Under the pieces are notes generated by a model. It searched no databases, was not told the DNA's origin, and was given only the letters and a program-made list of their open reading frames with translations. Positions 25,109 through 34,275 of a stretch of DNA of 50,130 nucleotides are shown here, piece by piece. This DNA is from Chitinophagaceae bacterium (GTDB lineage Bacteria; Bacteroidota; Bacteroidia; Chitinophagales; Chitinophagaceae): NCBI GenBank assembly GCA_009996675.1, contig JAACZQ010000025.1, positions 1 through 50,130 on the forward strand, read 5' to 3'. Each line of letters begins with the position of its first letter. The stretch's first letter is position 1. The position numbers were made by a program, and so were the translations under genes.

Positions 25109-26353
25109 ATGAATAATATCAAAATCAGGCTGATCCTGATGAATTTCCTCGAATTCTTTGTCTGGGGTTCCTGGCTCATTTCCCTGGGCGCTTATATGTT
25201 CAATGTACTGGGTTTTAAGGGATGGCAGGTAGGGAGTATTTATGGCACCATGGGTATTGCAGCCATTTTCACCCCAGCCCTCTTTGGTATTATCGCCGAC
25301 CGCTGGCTGAGTGCACAAAAAGTATTTGGTATAGCCCATATTGCCGGTGCCATTTTATTGCTCATGGCATCCCGGGTTACCGACTATGAAGGGCTTTACC
25401 TCATTATGCTGCTCAACTCCATGGTATTCATGCCTACCATTGGTTTGAACAATACGGTTTCCTATATCGTGCTGGAAAATAAGGGATACAATATCGTTAA
25501 GGATTTCCCGCCCATCCGGGTATGGGGAACCATTGGTTTTATTGTTGCCATGTGGATGGTAGATCTTCTTGGCTGGAACAAAAGTCCCATGCAGTTATAC
25601 ATCAGCGCCGGTTCCGGTTTATTACTGGGCCTGTATGCATTCACCCTGCCTTCCTGTCCGCCCGTTGCCCGGCAGGAAAAAAAGAGTTTGTTCTCGGCAC
25701 TCGGCCTGGATGCTTTTGTATTATTCCGCCGGAAAAAAATGTTCATTTTCTTTCTATTCGCCATGCTGCTCGGAGCGGCTTTGCAGATCACCAATACCTA
25801 CGGTTCTACTTTCCTGGATGATTTCAAAACCACATTCCCCGATGCTTTCGGTGTAAGACATTCCAATCTGCTGATCTCCATTTCACAGATATCAGAAACC
25901 TTATTCATCCTCACCATTCCTTTCTTCCTCAAAAAGTTTGGCATCCGCCAGGTAATGATCATCAGCATATTTGCCTGGGTTTTCCGCTTTGGCTTATTTG
26001 CCATCGGCGATCCCGGTCCGGGGCTGTACCTGCTCATTCTGTCCATGATCATCTACGGTATGGCATTCGACTTCTTTAATATCTCCGGCTCCCTGTTTGT
26101 GGAAAAAGAAGCCGATATACAGATCCGCGCCAGCGCACAGGGCCTGTTTATGCTCATGACCAATGGTATCGGTGCTTTCCTGGGTAATTATATCAGTGGC
26201 CGGGTGATTGACTACTATACTGTGGATGGCATTAAAAACTGGCAGCATATCTGGTTTGCCTTTGCAGGATATGCACTGGTACTGGGACTGATATTCCCGA
26301 TTGTATTCCGGTATAAACACAATCCGGATGATATTGCCACAGTAAACCATTGA
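25109..26353 (+). CDS. Nucleoside permease, MFS NupG/XapB family
   Basis: A 414-residue membrane protein with about twelve helices. The N-terminal RLILMNFLEFFVWGSWLISLGAYM, then FGIIADRWLSAQKV, and FPPIRVWGTIGFI are signatures of the nucleoside:H+ symporter family. Later segments include DFFNISGSLFVEKEA and AQGLFMLMTNGIGAFLGN. It probably imports purine or pyrimidine nucleosides. The unit appears monocistronic, flanked by terminators on both sides (24998-25029 and 26371-26395). Confidence 0.92.
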   Translation: MNNIKIRLILMNFLEFFVWGSWLISLGAYMFNVLGFKGWQVGSIYGTMGIAAIFTPALFGIIADRWLSAQKVFGIAHIAGAILLLMASRVTDYEGLYLIMLLNSMVFMPTIGLNNTVSYIVLENKGYNIVKDFPPIRVWGTIGFIVAMWMVDLLGWNKSPMQLYISAGSGLLLGLYAFTLPSCPPVARQEKKSLFSALGLDAFVLFRRKKMFIFFLFAMLLGAALQITNTYGSTFLDDFKTTFPDAFGVRHSNLLISISQISETLFILTIPFFLKKFGIRQVMIISIFAWVFRFGLFAIGDPGPGLYLLILSMIIYGMAFDFFNISGSLFVEKEADIQIRASAQGLFMLMTNGIGAFLGNYISGRVIDYYTVDGIKNWQHIWFAFAGYALVLGLIFPIVFRYKHNPDDIATVNH

Positions 26354-26370
26354 CAATTGATAAGATTTAG

Positions 26371-26395
26371 AGGGGCTGTTCAACAGCCCCTTTTT
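26371..26395 (+). terminator. Rho-independent terminator after the nucleoside permease
   Basis: AGGGGCTG pairs with CAGCCCCT around the loop TTCAA, followed directly by further T residues. Confidence 0.85.
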
Positions 26396-26438
26396 AATTG
26401 CGTATATCGTCGTAATTTTACCGGATAAACAGGTGAAG

Positions 26439-27602
26439 ATGGATAGGAATATGTCAGCCCCCCATGCCCTGGTAGCAGCCCTGCCCCAGGATGATGTACT
26501 GAAACCCATTGGTGAAAAGATTCTGCGTAAAGCGCGTATCAGTTTTGAAGAAGGTGTTACCCTGTTCGAAAAAGGTTCCTTGTCGTTCCTGGGCGCATTG
26601 GCCAATTGGGTACGGGAAGAAAAACACGGCAACAAAACCTATTTCAACCGCAATTTCCATATAGAACCCACAAATGTCTGTGTGTTCTCCTGCAAATTCT
26701 GTTCATACTCCCGCCTCTATGCACACCGCGAGGAAGGCTGGGAACTGAGTATTGAGCAAATGATGCATATCGTTAAAAGCTACGACGGTAAACCCGTAAC
26801 CGAAGTCCATATTGTGGGTGGCGTACATCCTAAAATGAATCTCGACTTTTTCCTGGAATTGCTGCGCACCATCAAAGCGCATCGCCCCGATCTGCATATC
26901 AAAGGATTTACCCCGGTGGAACTGGATTATATGTTCCGCAAAGCCAAAGTATCGGTTGAAGAAGGGATGCGGCTGGCACATGAAGCAGGGCTGGACTCCT
27001 TACCCGGTGGTGGCGCTGAAATATTTCACCCCGATATCCGCAAACAAATATGTGACGACAAAGTAGATGCCGACGGATGGTTACACATACACAAAACAGC
27101 ACACCAGCTGGGCATGCACAGTAATGCTACCTTGCTGTACGGACATATTGAAAATTACGCGCACCGTATTGATCATATGGAACGCTTACGCAGTCTCCAG
27201 GACGAAACGGGCGGCTTTAATACTTTTATTCCCCTGAAGTTCCGGAATAAGGATAATGATATGAGCCATGTGCCGGAATCTTCCATTATAGAAGATATGC
27301 GCATGTATGCCGTATCCAGATTGTATATGGACAATTTCCCGCACATCAAAGCCTACTGGCCTATGTTGGGAAGACAGAATGCGCAACTGACACTTTCCTT
27401 TGGCGTGAATGATATTGATGGTACGATTGATGATTCAACCAAGATATACGCCATGGCCGGCAGTGAGGAGCAAACCCCTACCATGAGTACCGCAGAACTG
27501 GTGCAACTGATCCGGCAGGTAAACCGGCAACCGGTAGAACGCGGCACACTGTATAATGAGATCAGGGATTATTCCGATGTAGCACTGGAAAGCCTCAACT
27601 AA
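26439..27602 (+). CDS. mqnE: Aminofutalosine synthase (menaquinone, futalosine route)
   Basis: A 387-residue radical SAM enzyme. MqnE joins the enolpyruvyl benzoate product of MqnA to SAM-derived adenosine, forming aminofutalosine. The cluster motif is C81, C85, C88 (CVFSCKFC) inside NRNFHIEPTNVC. Other family segments are HIVGGVHPKMNLDFF, IKGFTPVELDYM, LPGGGAEIF, TLLYGHIE and FIPLKFRN. The ATG at 26439 is used; a GTG two codons upstream is possible. A weak -7 box (TAATTTTA) lies at 26413-26420. No other mqn gene is in the window. Confidence 0.93.
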   Translation: MDRNMSAPHALVAALPQDDVLKPIGEKILRKARISFEEGVTLFEKGSLSFLGALANWVREEKHGNKTYFNRNFHIEPTNVCVFSCKFCSYSRLYAHREEGWELSIEQMMHIVKSYDGKPVTEVHIVGGVHPKMNLDFFLELLRTIKAHRPDLHIKGFTPVELDYMFRKAKVSVEEGMRLAHEAGLDSLPGGGAEIFHPDIRKQICDDKVDADGWLHIHKTAHQLGMHSNATLLYGHIENYAHRIDHMERLRSLQDETGGFNTFIPLKFRNKDNDMSHVPESSIIEDMRMYAVSRLYMDNFPHIKAYWPMLGRQNAQLTLSFGVNDIDGTIDDSTKIYAMAGSEEQTPTMSTAELVQLIRQVNRQPVERGTLYNEIRDYSDVALESLN

Positions 27603-27622
27603 TCAACCGTACACCGTTACGC

Positions 27623-28780
27623 TTATTTACGCACCCATCTGGCGAATGTTATATTGGCGGAAGCATGTCCGCCCGGTATCTCCAGTTCCTGTAACTGTCC
27701 GTTGATCCAGTTCCATAAGCGCACCCGTTTGGTATTATCGAAATAATAACCACTGTAACCCACCTGACCATCTGCAATAGCAACAGAACTGCAATAGCCG
27801 CGAACACCGGCGGGTATGATGGGTTGAATGGGTTGAACCGTGCTCTCCCCCGTAACCTTATAAGCCAGCGGGCGGTGGGTCTCAAAATCATACACATTGG
27901 CATAAAGGTTCCCCTGCTGATCGGTATGCACTTCATTCAGGCGGATGGCCGCCGGGTTGCTGATGGGTGCCAGGTTCACCAGCTCGCCACCCTTCCACAA
28001 AGCCATACCGGCGGGTGTGGCACCACTGAAATCCATACTGTATTCACCCGCAATATATACCTGGTTGTTTCGGATGGTCATGGAAAAAGCCGTGGCATAA
28101 GCCATTCCGTATTTGAGGGGATGCCACTGCACAGCCTTACCCGGCTCCAGCTCCCAATAACCGATGGAAGATTCATAATGCGCACCGGGTAATGCCACCT
28201 GGTCGCCACAAAAATAAAGTTTGTTATTACCAACCACCAGGTTCGAGCCGGAACGACTTCCGCCCGGAACGGTGGATGCATCATCGGGTATGGGAACCAG
28301 GCTTGCGGCCCCGGTCTGATCAACTTTCCACAACACGGGATTATAATCGATATTCCCGATAATATACAAGACACCCATCAGCATCCGCAGGTCTTTGGCA
28401 GAACAGGTCATGAAATCGGGCAGACCGGCAGTGGGCAGGTTATACTTCACCCCGTTTTTCCAGTAACAAGGCAGCAGGTCCTTATCCGATACACCGGGTT
28501 TGGGTGTGAATGCACCGGCGATGTACAGATCCTGGTTCACCTGCTCAATGCCATAGGCAAAACCATGTATGGCATCAGCAAAAGGCAGTTCATACCTTTT
28601 CTCATCCAGCCAGTAGCCGGGCGCATAAACCCGCGTAACATCATGCAGTATGGTACCCGTATTCATATACTGATAGGTAGCACCGGGAACAGGTGTGGGT
28701 TCTGTTACACCACCTTTTTTACTACAGGACATGGCCAATACAACGATCAGCAGGAAACCAATAAACAGACGATTTTGCAT
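27623..28780 (-). CDS. Hypothetical lipoprotein with propeller-like repeats
   Basis: A 385-residue protein with a lipoprotein signal (VLAMSC, C about residue 19) followed by a Gly/Thr/Pro linker. The rest has at least six recurring units of about 55-65 residues, each with a short motif such as LYIAGAF, LYIIGNI, LYFCGDQ, VYIAGEY, LYANVYD or VGYSGYY, often with W or YWKNG nearby. This is the look of a beta-propeller. I know no functional family for it. It is probably exposed at the periplasm or cell surface. The start is chosen at 28780 to include the signal. Confidence 0.7.
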   Translation of the reverse strand: MQNRLFIGFLLIVVLAMSCSKKGGVTEPTPVPGATYQYMNTGTILHDVTRVYAPGYWLDEKRYELPFADAIHGFAYGIEQVNQDLYIAGAFTPKPGVSDKDLLPCYWKNGVKYNLPTAGLPDFMTCSAKDLRMLMGVLYIIGNIDYNPVLWKVDQTGAASLVPIPDDASTVPGGSRSGSNLVVGNNKLYFCGDQVALPGAHYESSIGYWELEPGKAVQWHPLKYGMAYATAFSMTIRNNQVYIAGEYSMDFSGATPAGMALWKGGELVNLAPISNPAAIRLNEVHTDQQGNLYANVYDFETHRPLAYKVTGESTVQPIQPIIPAGVRGYCSSVAIADGQVGYSGYYFDNTKRVRLWNWINGQLQELEIPGGHASANITFARWVRK

Positions 28781-28847
28781 AGATACTTGTTTAAGCAACA
28801 AGTCGGGTGCAGTACCAGAAGCCATTCAAGCAGACCGTAAAAATAAG

Positions 28848-28873
28848 TTACCCCCAACTGGGATTTACCCCCA
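28848..28873 (-). promoter_or_regulatory. Direct repeat TTACCCCCA upstream of the lipoprotein gene
   Basis: Two exact copies of TTACCCCCA start 17 bases apart (28848 and 28865), 68-93 bases upstream of the lipoprotein start. A 6-bp inverted repeat, CTTGTT-N5-AACAAG at 28786-28802, lies between them and the gene. These are candidate protein-binding sites. Confidence 0.35.
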
Positions 28874-28957
28874 TTTAGATAAACGGCAGGGATGCATTGA
28901 CCAGTGGCTGGCAGGAAAGGAAGTTTGAGGTTGCAGGTATTTTTTGGGCCACTTGTA

Positions 28958-30253
28958 TCACTGTCCCTTTTTTACCAGCCCCTCCTCTTCTATCATCTTA
29001 ATCTGTCGCCGGGTAGGCAGGAGTATCAGTCGCAACGTGGTATCATTGGTAAAATAGCTGATGGCCCAATTGATGAAAATGATGAGTTTGTTTTTTACAC
29101 TCAGTATCAGCATCAGGTGCAGGAACATCCAGACAAACCAGGCCAGTCTGCCCTGGAAACTAATATGTGGCAGGTCAACCACGGCTTTCCGTTTGCCTAC
29201 CGTAGCCATGGTACCGGGACTCTTGTATACAAAGGGTTGCAGCGCTTTTTGGGCATATAGCCTGTTGAAATGCTGCACCAGGTTCCTGGCCTGTGCAATC
29301 GCCACATTGGCCAGTTGCGGATGCCCCCTGGGAAATTCGGGGGTTTCCATATAGGCAATATCACCAATCACAAAAACATCTTCATACCCTTCCATCCGGT
29401 TGAATACATCGGTGCGGATGCGGTTACCGCGCGCCAGCAAAGCATCCGGTACACCAACAGGTACATTACCCGTAACACCAGCCGCCCATATCAGTGTCCT
29501 GGCGGCAATGGTACTGCCATCGCCCAGGGCAATGGTATTCCCGTCGTAATCCTTTACCTGTGTATTCAATCGTACCTGCACACCCATGGATTCCAGGTAA
29601 GCTTTGGAGCGTTGTTGCGAAACAGGGCTCATGGGACCCAGGGTAGCCGGACCCGCTTCCAGCAGATAAATATGCAATCCGCTGAAATCCATATCGGGAT
29701 AATCGCGGGGCAGGATATGTCGTTTCAGTTCGGCCAGTGATCCCGACAATTCCACACCGGTGGGTCCGCCACCCACGACCACAATATTCATCAGCGACCG
29801 TTTCTCTTCGGGTGTGGCGCTCAGTGCTTTTTCAAAATTCAATAGTATCTGGTTACGGATGGCAATGGCTTCGGAAGTGGATTTCATGGGAAAAGCAAAC
29901 TGTTCTATTTGTTTATTCCCGAAATAATTGGTGGTGCAACCGGTGGCAATCACCAGGTAATCGTATCCAAAATTACCGGCCCCGGTAAGAACCGTTTTGC
30001 TGACCGTATCAATGTTCAGCACAGGGGTGGTGCGCACATGAATATGCTGCTTTCGCTGGAACACTTTACGGAGGGGAAATGAAATGGAACTGGGCTCCAG
30101 ACGCCCCGTTGCTACCTGGTAGAACAAAGGCTGGAACTGGTGGAAATTGTACTGATCAATCAGTGTAACATCGTAATAACGACCGTTGATTCTTCTGGCC
30201 AACTGTAAGCCGGCGAAACCGGCACCCAGGATTATGATATGCTTTTTTTGCAT
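28958..30253 (-). CDS. ndh: Type II NADH dehydrogenase / FAD-dependent oxidoreductase
   Basis: A 431-residue flavoprotein of the NDH-2 family, which passes electrons from NADH to quinone without proton pumping. The N-terminal FAD motif is IIILGAGFAGLQLAR. The NADH-binding dinucleotide motif is VVVGGGPTGVELSG (about residues 165-178). TLIWAAGV and EDVFVIGDIA are the ATG and GD motifs. The C-terminus has hydrophobic segments (WFVWMFLHLMLILSV and LIIFINWAISYF) that could tether it to the membrane. The start at 30253 is supported by a -7 box 15 bases upstream. Confidence 0.9.
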   Translation of the reverse strand: MQKKHIIILGAGFAGLQLARRINGRYYDVTLIDQYNFHQFQPLFYQVATGRLEPSSISFPLRKVFQRKQHIHVRTTPVLNIDTVSKTVLTGAGNFGYDYLVIATGCTTNYFGNKQIEQFAFPMKSTSEAIAIRNQILLNFEKALSATPEEKRSLMNIVVVGGGPTGVELSGSLAELKRHILPRDYPDMDFSGLHIYLLEAGPATLGPMSPVSQQRSKAYLESMGVQVRLNTQVKDYDGNTIALGDGSTIAARTLIWAAGVTGNVPVGVPDALLARGNRIRTDVFNRMEGYEDVFVIGDIAYMETPEFPRGHPQLANVAIAQARNLVQHFNRLYAQKALQPFVYKSPGTMATVGKRKAVVDLPHISFQGRLAWFVWMFLHLMLILSVKNKLIIFINWAISYFTNDTTLRLILLPTRRQIKMIEEEGLVKKGQ

Positions 30254-30268
30254 GCTGCCCTGTTTGTA

Positions 30269-30276
30269 CAAAGTTA
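30269..30276 (-). promoter_or_regulatory. Bacteroidota -7 box for ndh
   Basis: Reads TAACTTTG on the minus strand, an exact TAnnTTTG match ending 15 bases before the ndh start codon. No clear -33 element was seen. Confidence 0.55.
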
Positions 30277-30328
30277 GCCCCAACGGTGCAGCATGACTTA
30301 CTGGTTCGGGAAAAAACAGGATGGTGCA

Positions 30329-31756
30329 TCAGCATTCCGGTAAACTGATGGGAATATGTATGGCCAGTCCCCCATCGGCCGTTTCCTTGTATTTGCTGCT
30401 CATATCCAATGCGGTATCCCACATGGTTTTGATGACTTTATCCAGGCTCACTTTGGCATAATCGGGTGAGCTCTGCAATGCCAGTTGCGATGCGGTAATG
30501 GCTTTAATGGCTCCCATGGTATTGCGTTCAATACAGGGCACTTGTACCAGTCCCCCAATGGGATCGCAGGTAAGCCCCAGGTGATGCTCCATGGCAATCT
30601 CTGCAGCCATCAGTGCCTGACGCTGGGTACCACCCAATGATTCGGTCAATGCCGCCGCTGCCATGGCAGATGACACACCAATCTCGGCCTGACAACCACC
30701 CATGGCCGCTGAAATGGTAGCGCCTTTTTTGAAGATACTACCCACTTCTGAAGCGGTTAACAGGAAACGGATGATTTTATCCTCCTGCATACCATCACAG
30801 AAAGTTATAAAGTACTGCAATACTGCGGGGATCACACCGGCTGCCCCATTGGTAGGCGCGGTGACCACCCGGCCAAAAGAAGCATTCTCTTCATTCACGG
30901 CCAGTGCAAAACAACTCACCCAATCCAGTATATACTGGAAGTTTTGCCCGCCCTGCCGGATCGCCTGCACCCAACTATCGTAATCGCTGTAAGCCTGATC
31001 ACGGATGAGTTTTTTATTCAGATCAAATGCCCTGCGGCGTACCTGTAAACCACCGGGCAGCTCTCCTTTGGCATGACAGCCCCGGTAAATACATTCCTGC
31101 ATGGTCTGCCAGATCTTCCAGACACCGGCACGGGTATCGGCTTCATTGCGCCAGGATTGTTCATTCTCCGCAACCACTTCATGAATGGCCATACCGGTTT
31201 TCATACACCAGTGCAGCAGATCATCGGCCGTATCGATCGGAAAAGGTAATTCAACCTGCGCCGCAGCGTTTTTGTCCTCCCCCTCTTTCACCACAAAGCC
31301 ACCACCCACAGAGTAATAGGTTTCACTCCAGTGACTGCCGTCTTTCATATTCACCAGGAAGGATAATCCATTCGGATGGAAGGGCAGGGTTTCCTGAAAC
31401 AGGAACTGCATTTGTGCAGGCCATGCAAAAGGTATCAGCAGTTCCCCGCCCAATCGCAGTTGCTGTGTTTGCTGAATCTGGGCAATCTTGGGATGAATAC
31501 TGTTCACATCAATGGTCACAGGATCCTCCCCACATAAACCCAGTAATACCGCCACATCGGTACCATGCCCCTTACCCGTTTTGGCCAGGGAACCATAGAG
31601 CAACACCGTTACAGATGCTACTGCATGTAAGGCATTTTTTTCGCGAATGCTATTCACACAGCGCTGTGCTGCCCGCCAGGGACCCAGGGTATGCGAACTG
31701 GAAGGTCCCACACCTATCTTAAACATATCAAACACAGAAATCGCTTCGTGTGGCAT
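30329..31756 (-). CDS. sdaA: L-serine ammonia-lyase (iron-sulfur type, single chain)
   Basis: A 475-residue enzyme that deaminates L-serine to pyruvate. The N-terminal beta domain starts with [25 protein letters not shown]. The C-terminal alpha domain carries the cysteines expected to hold the [4Fe-4S] cluster ([32 protein letters not shown]). Both domains are fused in one chain, as in E. coli SdaA. The ATG at 31756 is used; the in-frame codon upstream is a TTG that overlaps the promoter box, so it is unlikely. The gene appears monocistronic. Confidence 0.95.
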   Translation of the reverse strand: MPHEAISVFDMFKIGVGPSSSHTLGPWRAAQRCVNSIREKNALHAVASVTVLLYGSLAKTGKGHGTDVAVLLGLCGEDPVTIDVNSIHPKIAQIQQTQQLRLGGELLIPFAWPAQMQFLFQETLPFHPNGLSFLVNMKDGSHWSETYYSVGGGFVVKEGEDKNAAAQVELPFPIDTADDLLHWCMKTGMAIHEVVAENEQSWRNEADTRAGVWKIWQTMQECIYRGCHAKGELPGGLQVRRRAFDLNKKLIRDQAYSDYDSWVQAIRQGGQNFQYILDWVSCFALAVNEENASFGRVVTAPTNGAAGVIPAVLQYFITFCDGMQEDKIIRFLLTASEVGSIFKKGATISAAMGGCQAEIGVSSAMAAAALTESLGGTQRQALMAAEIAMEHHLGLTCDPIGGLVQVPCIERNTMGAIKAITASQLALQSSPDYAKVSLDKVIKTMWDTALDMSSKYKETADGGLAIHIPISLPEC

Positions 31757-31774
31757 AGTACAAGGAATGAATGT

Positions 31775-31796
31775 CAAAAGTAAGACAAATGTGTCT
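31775..31796 (-). promoter_or_regulatory. -7 box and adjacent palindrome for sdaA
   Basis: The minus strand reads TACTTTTG at 31775-31782, an exact -7 box 18 bases from the start codon. Directly upstream is the perfect palindrome AGACA-AATG-TGTCT (31783-31796), placed where a repressor could block polymerase. Confidence 0.5.
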
Positions 31797-31980
31797 GTCA
31801 GCGTAGATACTTTGACTAATCTTAGTATAGGTTTAGCACTTAAAAAGGAAGTTATATTTTAAGCTGAATGGGGTGCAGCCCTTAAGGTTTTTTTCACAGC
31901 AGAAAACAGGTTTACCAGTGAGATGGATGGTTCTTCTATCCATTAAAAAATCAGCAAAAAAAGAAAACAGGCTATTCCCT

Positions 31981-32508
31981 TTAAACCGATTTTGCTCCAA
32001 TCATGAAATATGAAAACCTGTCAAATTCCTCCTCTAATTGCACTATTTGGGAATTGGTTCTTTTTGTTATGTAACCCAAGTAATGTTTCTGCACAGGCTC
32101 TTGATTAACCACTATTTCTAAAGATTCCTTTACATACTCATTAGCCGGATCCGCTTCCCTATACCAAGTATTAAACACAATACTTCGATGCCGCTGTTTA
32201 TTATCAGCATGGTCGCAATGAAATAGTAGTATCGTATCATCTCCGCAATACGTGTATTGCTTATCGACAATCATGAAGATTGTATTCCGCACCCCTTCGT
32301 CATACTTCCGTTTTGTACCTATTGCTGTTTCGTGGGAAAAAATAGAAAATGCATAACCATTGTGTAATAGCAAAGGAAATTGCTCCAGATATTCATCATA
32401 CACGGATAGATCAAACGCTATTGAATACAATATGTTACTATCGGTAATAAATGAGTATGTGTAGTTCCCATCAGAGTGCTCCTCTCTGATTGAGTAGTAC
32501 TTTTTCAC
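31981..32508 (-). CDS. DUF6169 family protein
   Basis: A 175-residue soluble protein without signal peptide. The arrangement YTYSFITDSNILYSIAFDL, then DEGVRNTIFMIVDKQ, LLFHCDHADNKQRHRSIVFNTWY and the acidic, aromatic end EEEFDRFSYFMI fits what I recall of the Bacteroidota family DUF6169 (D.gVr.TI..I, C D..D.kQ..R...F..W). Function is unknown. Its codon and base use is visibly more AT-rich than the surrounding genes. It starts five bases after the stop of a 47-residue gene on the same strand, so the two form a two-gene unit. The identification rests on memory of the pattern. Confidence 0.7.
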   Translation of the reverse strand: MKKYYSIREEHSDGNYTYSFITDSNILYSIAFDLSVYDEYLEQFPLLLHNGYAFSIFSHETAIGTKRKYDEGVRNTIFMIVDKQYTYCGDDTILLFHCDHADNKQRHRSIVFNTWYREADPANEYVKESLEIVVNQEPVQKHYLGYITKRTNSQIVQLEEEFDRFSYFMIGAKSV

Positions 32509-32513
32509 TGCAA

Positions 32514-32657
32514 TTATTGAGGACGCGCTGCCTTAGGTTTAATGATCTTGGAAGCACGGGCCTCAAATTTTTTGCGAAGCGCTTCCTTCTTCTTGTTTAA
32601 ATCCTCCAAGAAGGCAATAGCTCTGGTATTGCTGGGAGATATAGTTACCTTCTTCAT
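32514..32657 (-). CDS. Small basic protein paired with DUF6169
   Basis: A 47-residue, strongly basic protein. MKKVTISPSNTRAIAFLED begins with a possible beta strand; a helix rich in K, R and E follows (LNKKKEALRKKFEARASK) and the tail is KPKAARPQ. No family is recognised. The upstream, longer reading starts at a GTG and is less likely. It directly precedes the DUF6169 gene (gap of five bases), the usual layout of small-partner operons such as antitoxin-toxin or immunity pairs; that function is speculation. A near-match -7 box (TAATTTCG, minus strand) lies at 32685-32692. Confidence 0.6.
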   Translation of the reverse strand: MKKVTISPSNTRAIAFLEDLNKKKEALRKKFEARASKIIKPKAARPQ

Positions 32658-32692
32658 GGCTTTGAAGTTTGATTGATAATAATACGAAATTA

Positions 32693-33071
32693 TTACCAAT
32701 TTTCATACCAGGCAATAATAATTACACGAAGGGTGAGGTGATATTCATTAATAATACAAGCATAAAAATATGTAAGTAAGCTACTTATGCAAGAATCACG
32801 GTTTTCTGCTAACATCAAAACTGATAGTAAGACTGCAGCATGGTGCAAACGCCTGCACTGGATTTATTTACTGCTATTGGCCGGCAATAATAACTGCCAG
32901 CCACAGATGCACAGATTACACTTCTACAATCTGTGCATCTGTGGCAACAAAATTTTCTCAGAAAAACAAGCAGCCAACAACCAGAAAATCAAAACTTACA
33001 GCTGTTTGGATAGTTTTACCGAACTTCCACCCGGAAATAAAACGAATTGTTTTTTATTTAATATTCCAATC
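32693..33071. other. AT-rich spacer upstream of the aminotransferase gene
   Basis: About 380 bases without a convincing gene. An open frame runs in phase into the aminotransferase but its residues look random and it spans the hairpin below. The spacer holds an 18-bp perfect inverted repeat (32900-32945) and a near -7 box TAGTTTTA at 33011-33018, 53 bases before the aminotransferase start. Confidence 0.5.
32900..32945. repeat. Perfect 18-bp inverted repeat with 10-base loop
   Basis: GCCACAGATGCACAGATT at 32900-32917 is matched exactly by its reverse complement at 32928-32945, around the loop ACACTTCTAC. No T run follows on either strand, so it is not an ordinary terminator. The CACAGAT words resemble dispersed intergenic repeats I recall from other genomes. 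Confidence 0.9.
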
Positions 33072-34262
33072 ATGCAATTGTCTTCCCTTCTGAACCGGTT
33101 TAATGAACCCGAAACACTGAAAATGGCCAAACTGGGCCGCGAATTAAGAGCCCAGGGTATTGATGTTATTGACCTGAGCCTGGGAGAACCCGACTTCGAT
33201 ACCCCACAACACATCAAAGACGCCGCCATCCAGGCCATTAACGATAACTGGAGCCATTATACCCCCGTTCCCGGTTTCCTGGACCTGCGCGAAGCCGTTT
33301 GCTTTAAACTCAAACGCGATAACAACCTGGATTACCAGCCCGAAAATATTGTCACATCCACCGGCGCCAAACAAAGCCTGGCCAATGCCATCCTGGCCCT
33401 GGTTGATGAAGGCGATGAAGTCATCATCCCCACCCCCTACTGGGTTACTTATTCCGAACTCGTTAAAATTGCCCGGGGTAAAGTGGTGGAAGTGAGAAGC
33501 TCCGTTGAGAGCGGCTTCAAAATCACCGCCGCCCAACTGGAAGCAGCCATCACACCCCAAACCAAAGTATTCCTGTTCTCCTCCCCCTGTAACCCATCCG
33601 GTGCCGTATACAGCCAGTCAGAACTGGCAGCACTGGCCGATGTGTTCCGCAAATACCCCAATATCACCATCCTCTCCGATGAAATTTATGAATACATCAA
33701 TTTCGTCGGCAAACACGAAAGCCTGGCTTCCTTTGCCGACCTGAAAGACCGGGTGGTGATCATCAACGGACTGAGCAAGGGTTTTGCCATGACGGGCTGG
33801 CGACTGGGCTATATCGCCGCCAGCGCCCCCATTGCCAAAGCCTGTGAAAAACTACAGGGACAATTCACCAGCGGTACCTGCTCCATTACCCAGAAAGCGG
33901 CTGTGGCTGCTTTGAAAGGCGATCTGCGCCCCTCACAGGCAATGACCGAAGAATTTGCCCGCAGAAGGGAAAAGACCCTGGCTTTGGCCCGCGCCATCCC
34001 CGGCTTTACCTGCAATGCCCCCGAAGGCGCTTTTTATGTGTTCCCCGATGTAAGCAGCTACTACGGTAAAAAATATGGTGACACCACCATCCAAAACGCC
34101 GCCGACCTGAGCATGTTCCTGCTCAATGAAGCACATGTCTCATCCGTAATGGGTGATGCATTCGGCGAACCCCAATGCATCCGTTTCTCCTTTGCCAATA
34201 GTATGGGTAATATTGAAAAAGCATGGGCAAGGATTGGTGCCGCACTGGCCAAATTGAAATAA
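33072..34262 (+). CDS. Class I/II pyridoxal-phosphate aminotransferase (aspartate aminotransferase-like)
   Basis: A 396-residue cytoplasmic aminotransferase of fold type I, subgroup I-gamma. Substrate and PLP marks are DLSLGEPDFDTP, STGAKQSLANAI, PTPYWVTYSEL, SSPCNPSGAVY, LSDEIYEYI and the PLP-lysine segment INGLSKGFAMTGWRLGY. IRFSFAN near the end contains the arginine that binds the substrate carboxylate. Aspartate/2-oxoglutarate is the likely substrate pair. The start at 33072 is the usual N-terminus (SSLLNRFNEPETLKMAKLGREL); the longer upstream reading was rejected. A strong bidirectional terminator follows. Confidence 0.92.
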   Translation: MQLSSLLNRFNEPETLKMAKLGRELRAQGIDVIDLSLGEPDFDTPQHIKDAAIQAINDNWSHYTPVPGFLDLREAVCFKLKRDNNLDYQPENIVTSTGAKQSLANAILALVDEGDEVIIPTPYWVTYSELVKIARGKVVEVRSSVESGFKITAAQLEAAITPQTKVFLFSSPCNPSGAVYSQSELAALADVFRKYPNITILSDEIYEYINFVGKHESLASFADLKDRVVIINGLSKGFAMTGWRLGYIAASAPIAKACEKLQGQFTSGTCSITQKAAVAALKGDLRPSQAMTEEFARRREKTLALARAIPGFTCNAPEGAFYVFPDVSSYYGKKYGDTTIQNAADLSMFLLNEAHVSSVMGDAFGEPQCIRFSFANSMGNIEKAWARIGAALAKLK

Positions 34263-34275
34263 AAATCATTATAAT

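Noticed and set aside
31920..31950. ATGGAT/ATCCAT hairpin as a terminator of the DUF6169 unit
   Set aside because: The stem is only 6 bp and no T run follows on the minus strand.
32787..33071. 95-codon in-frame N-terminal extension of the aminotransferase
   Set aside because: The encoded residues look random, the stretch spans a perfect hairpin, and the family N-terminus matches the ATG at 33072.
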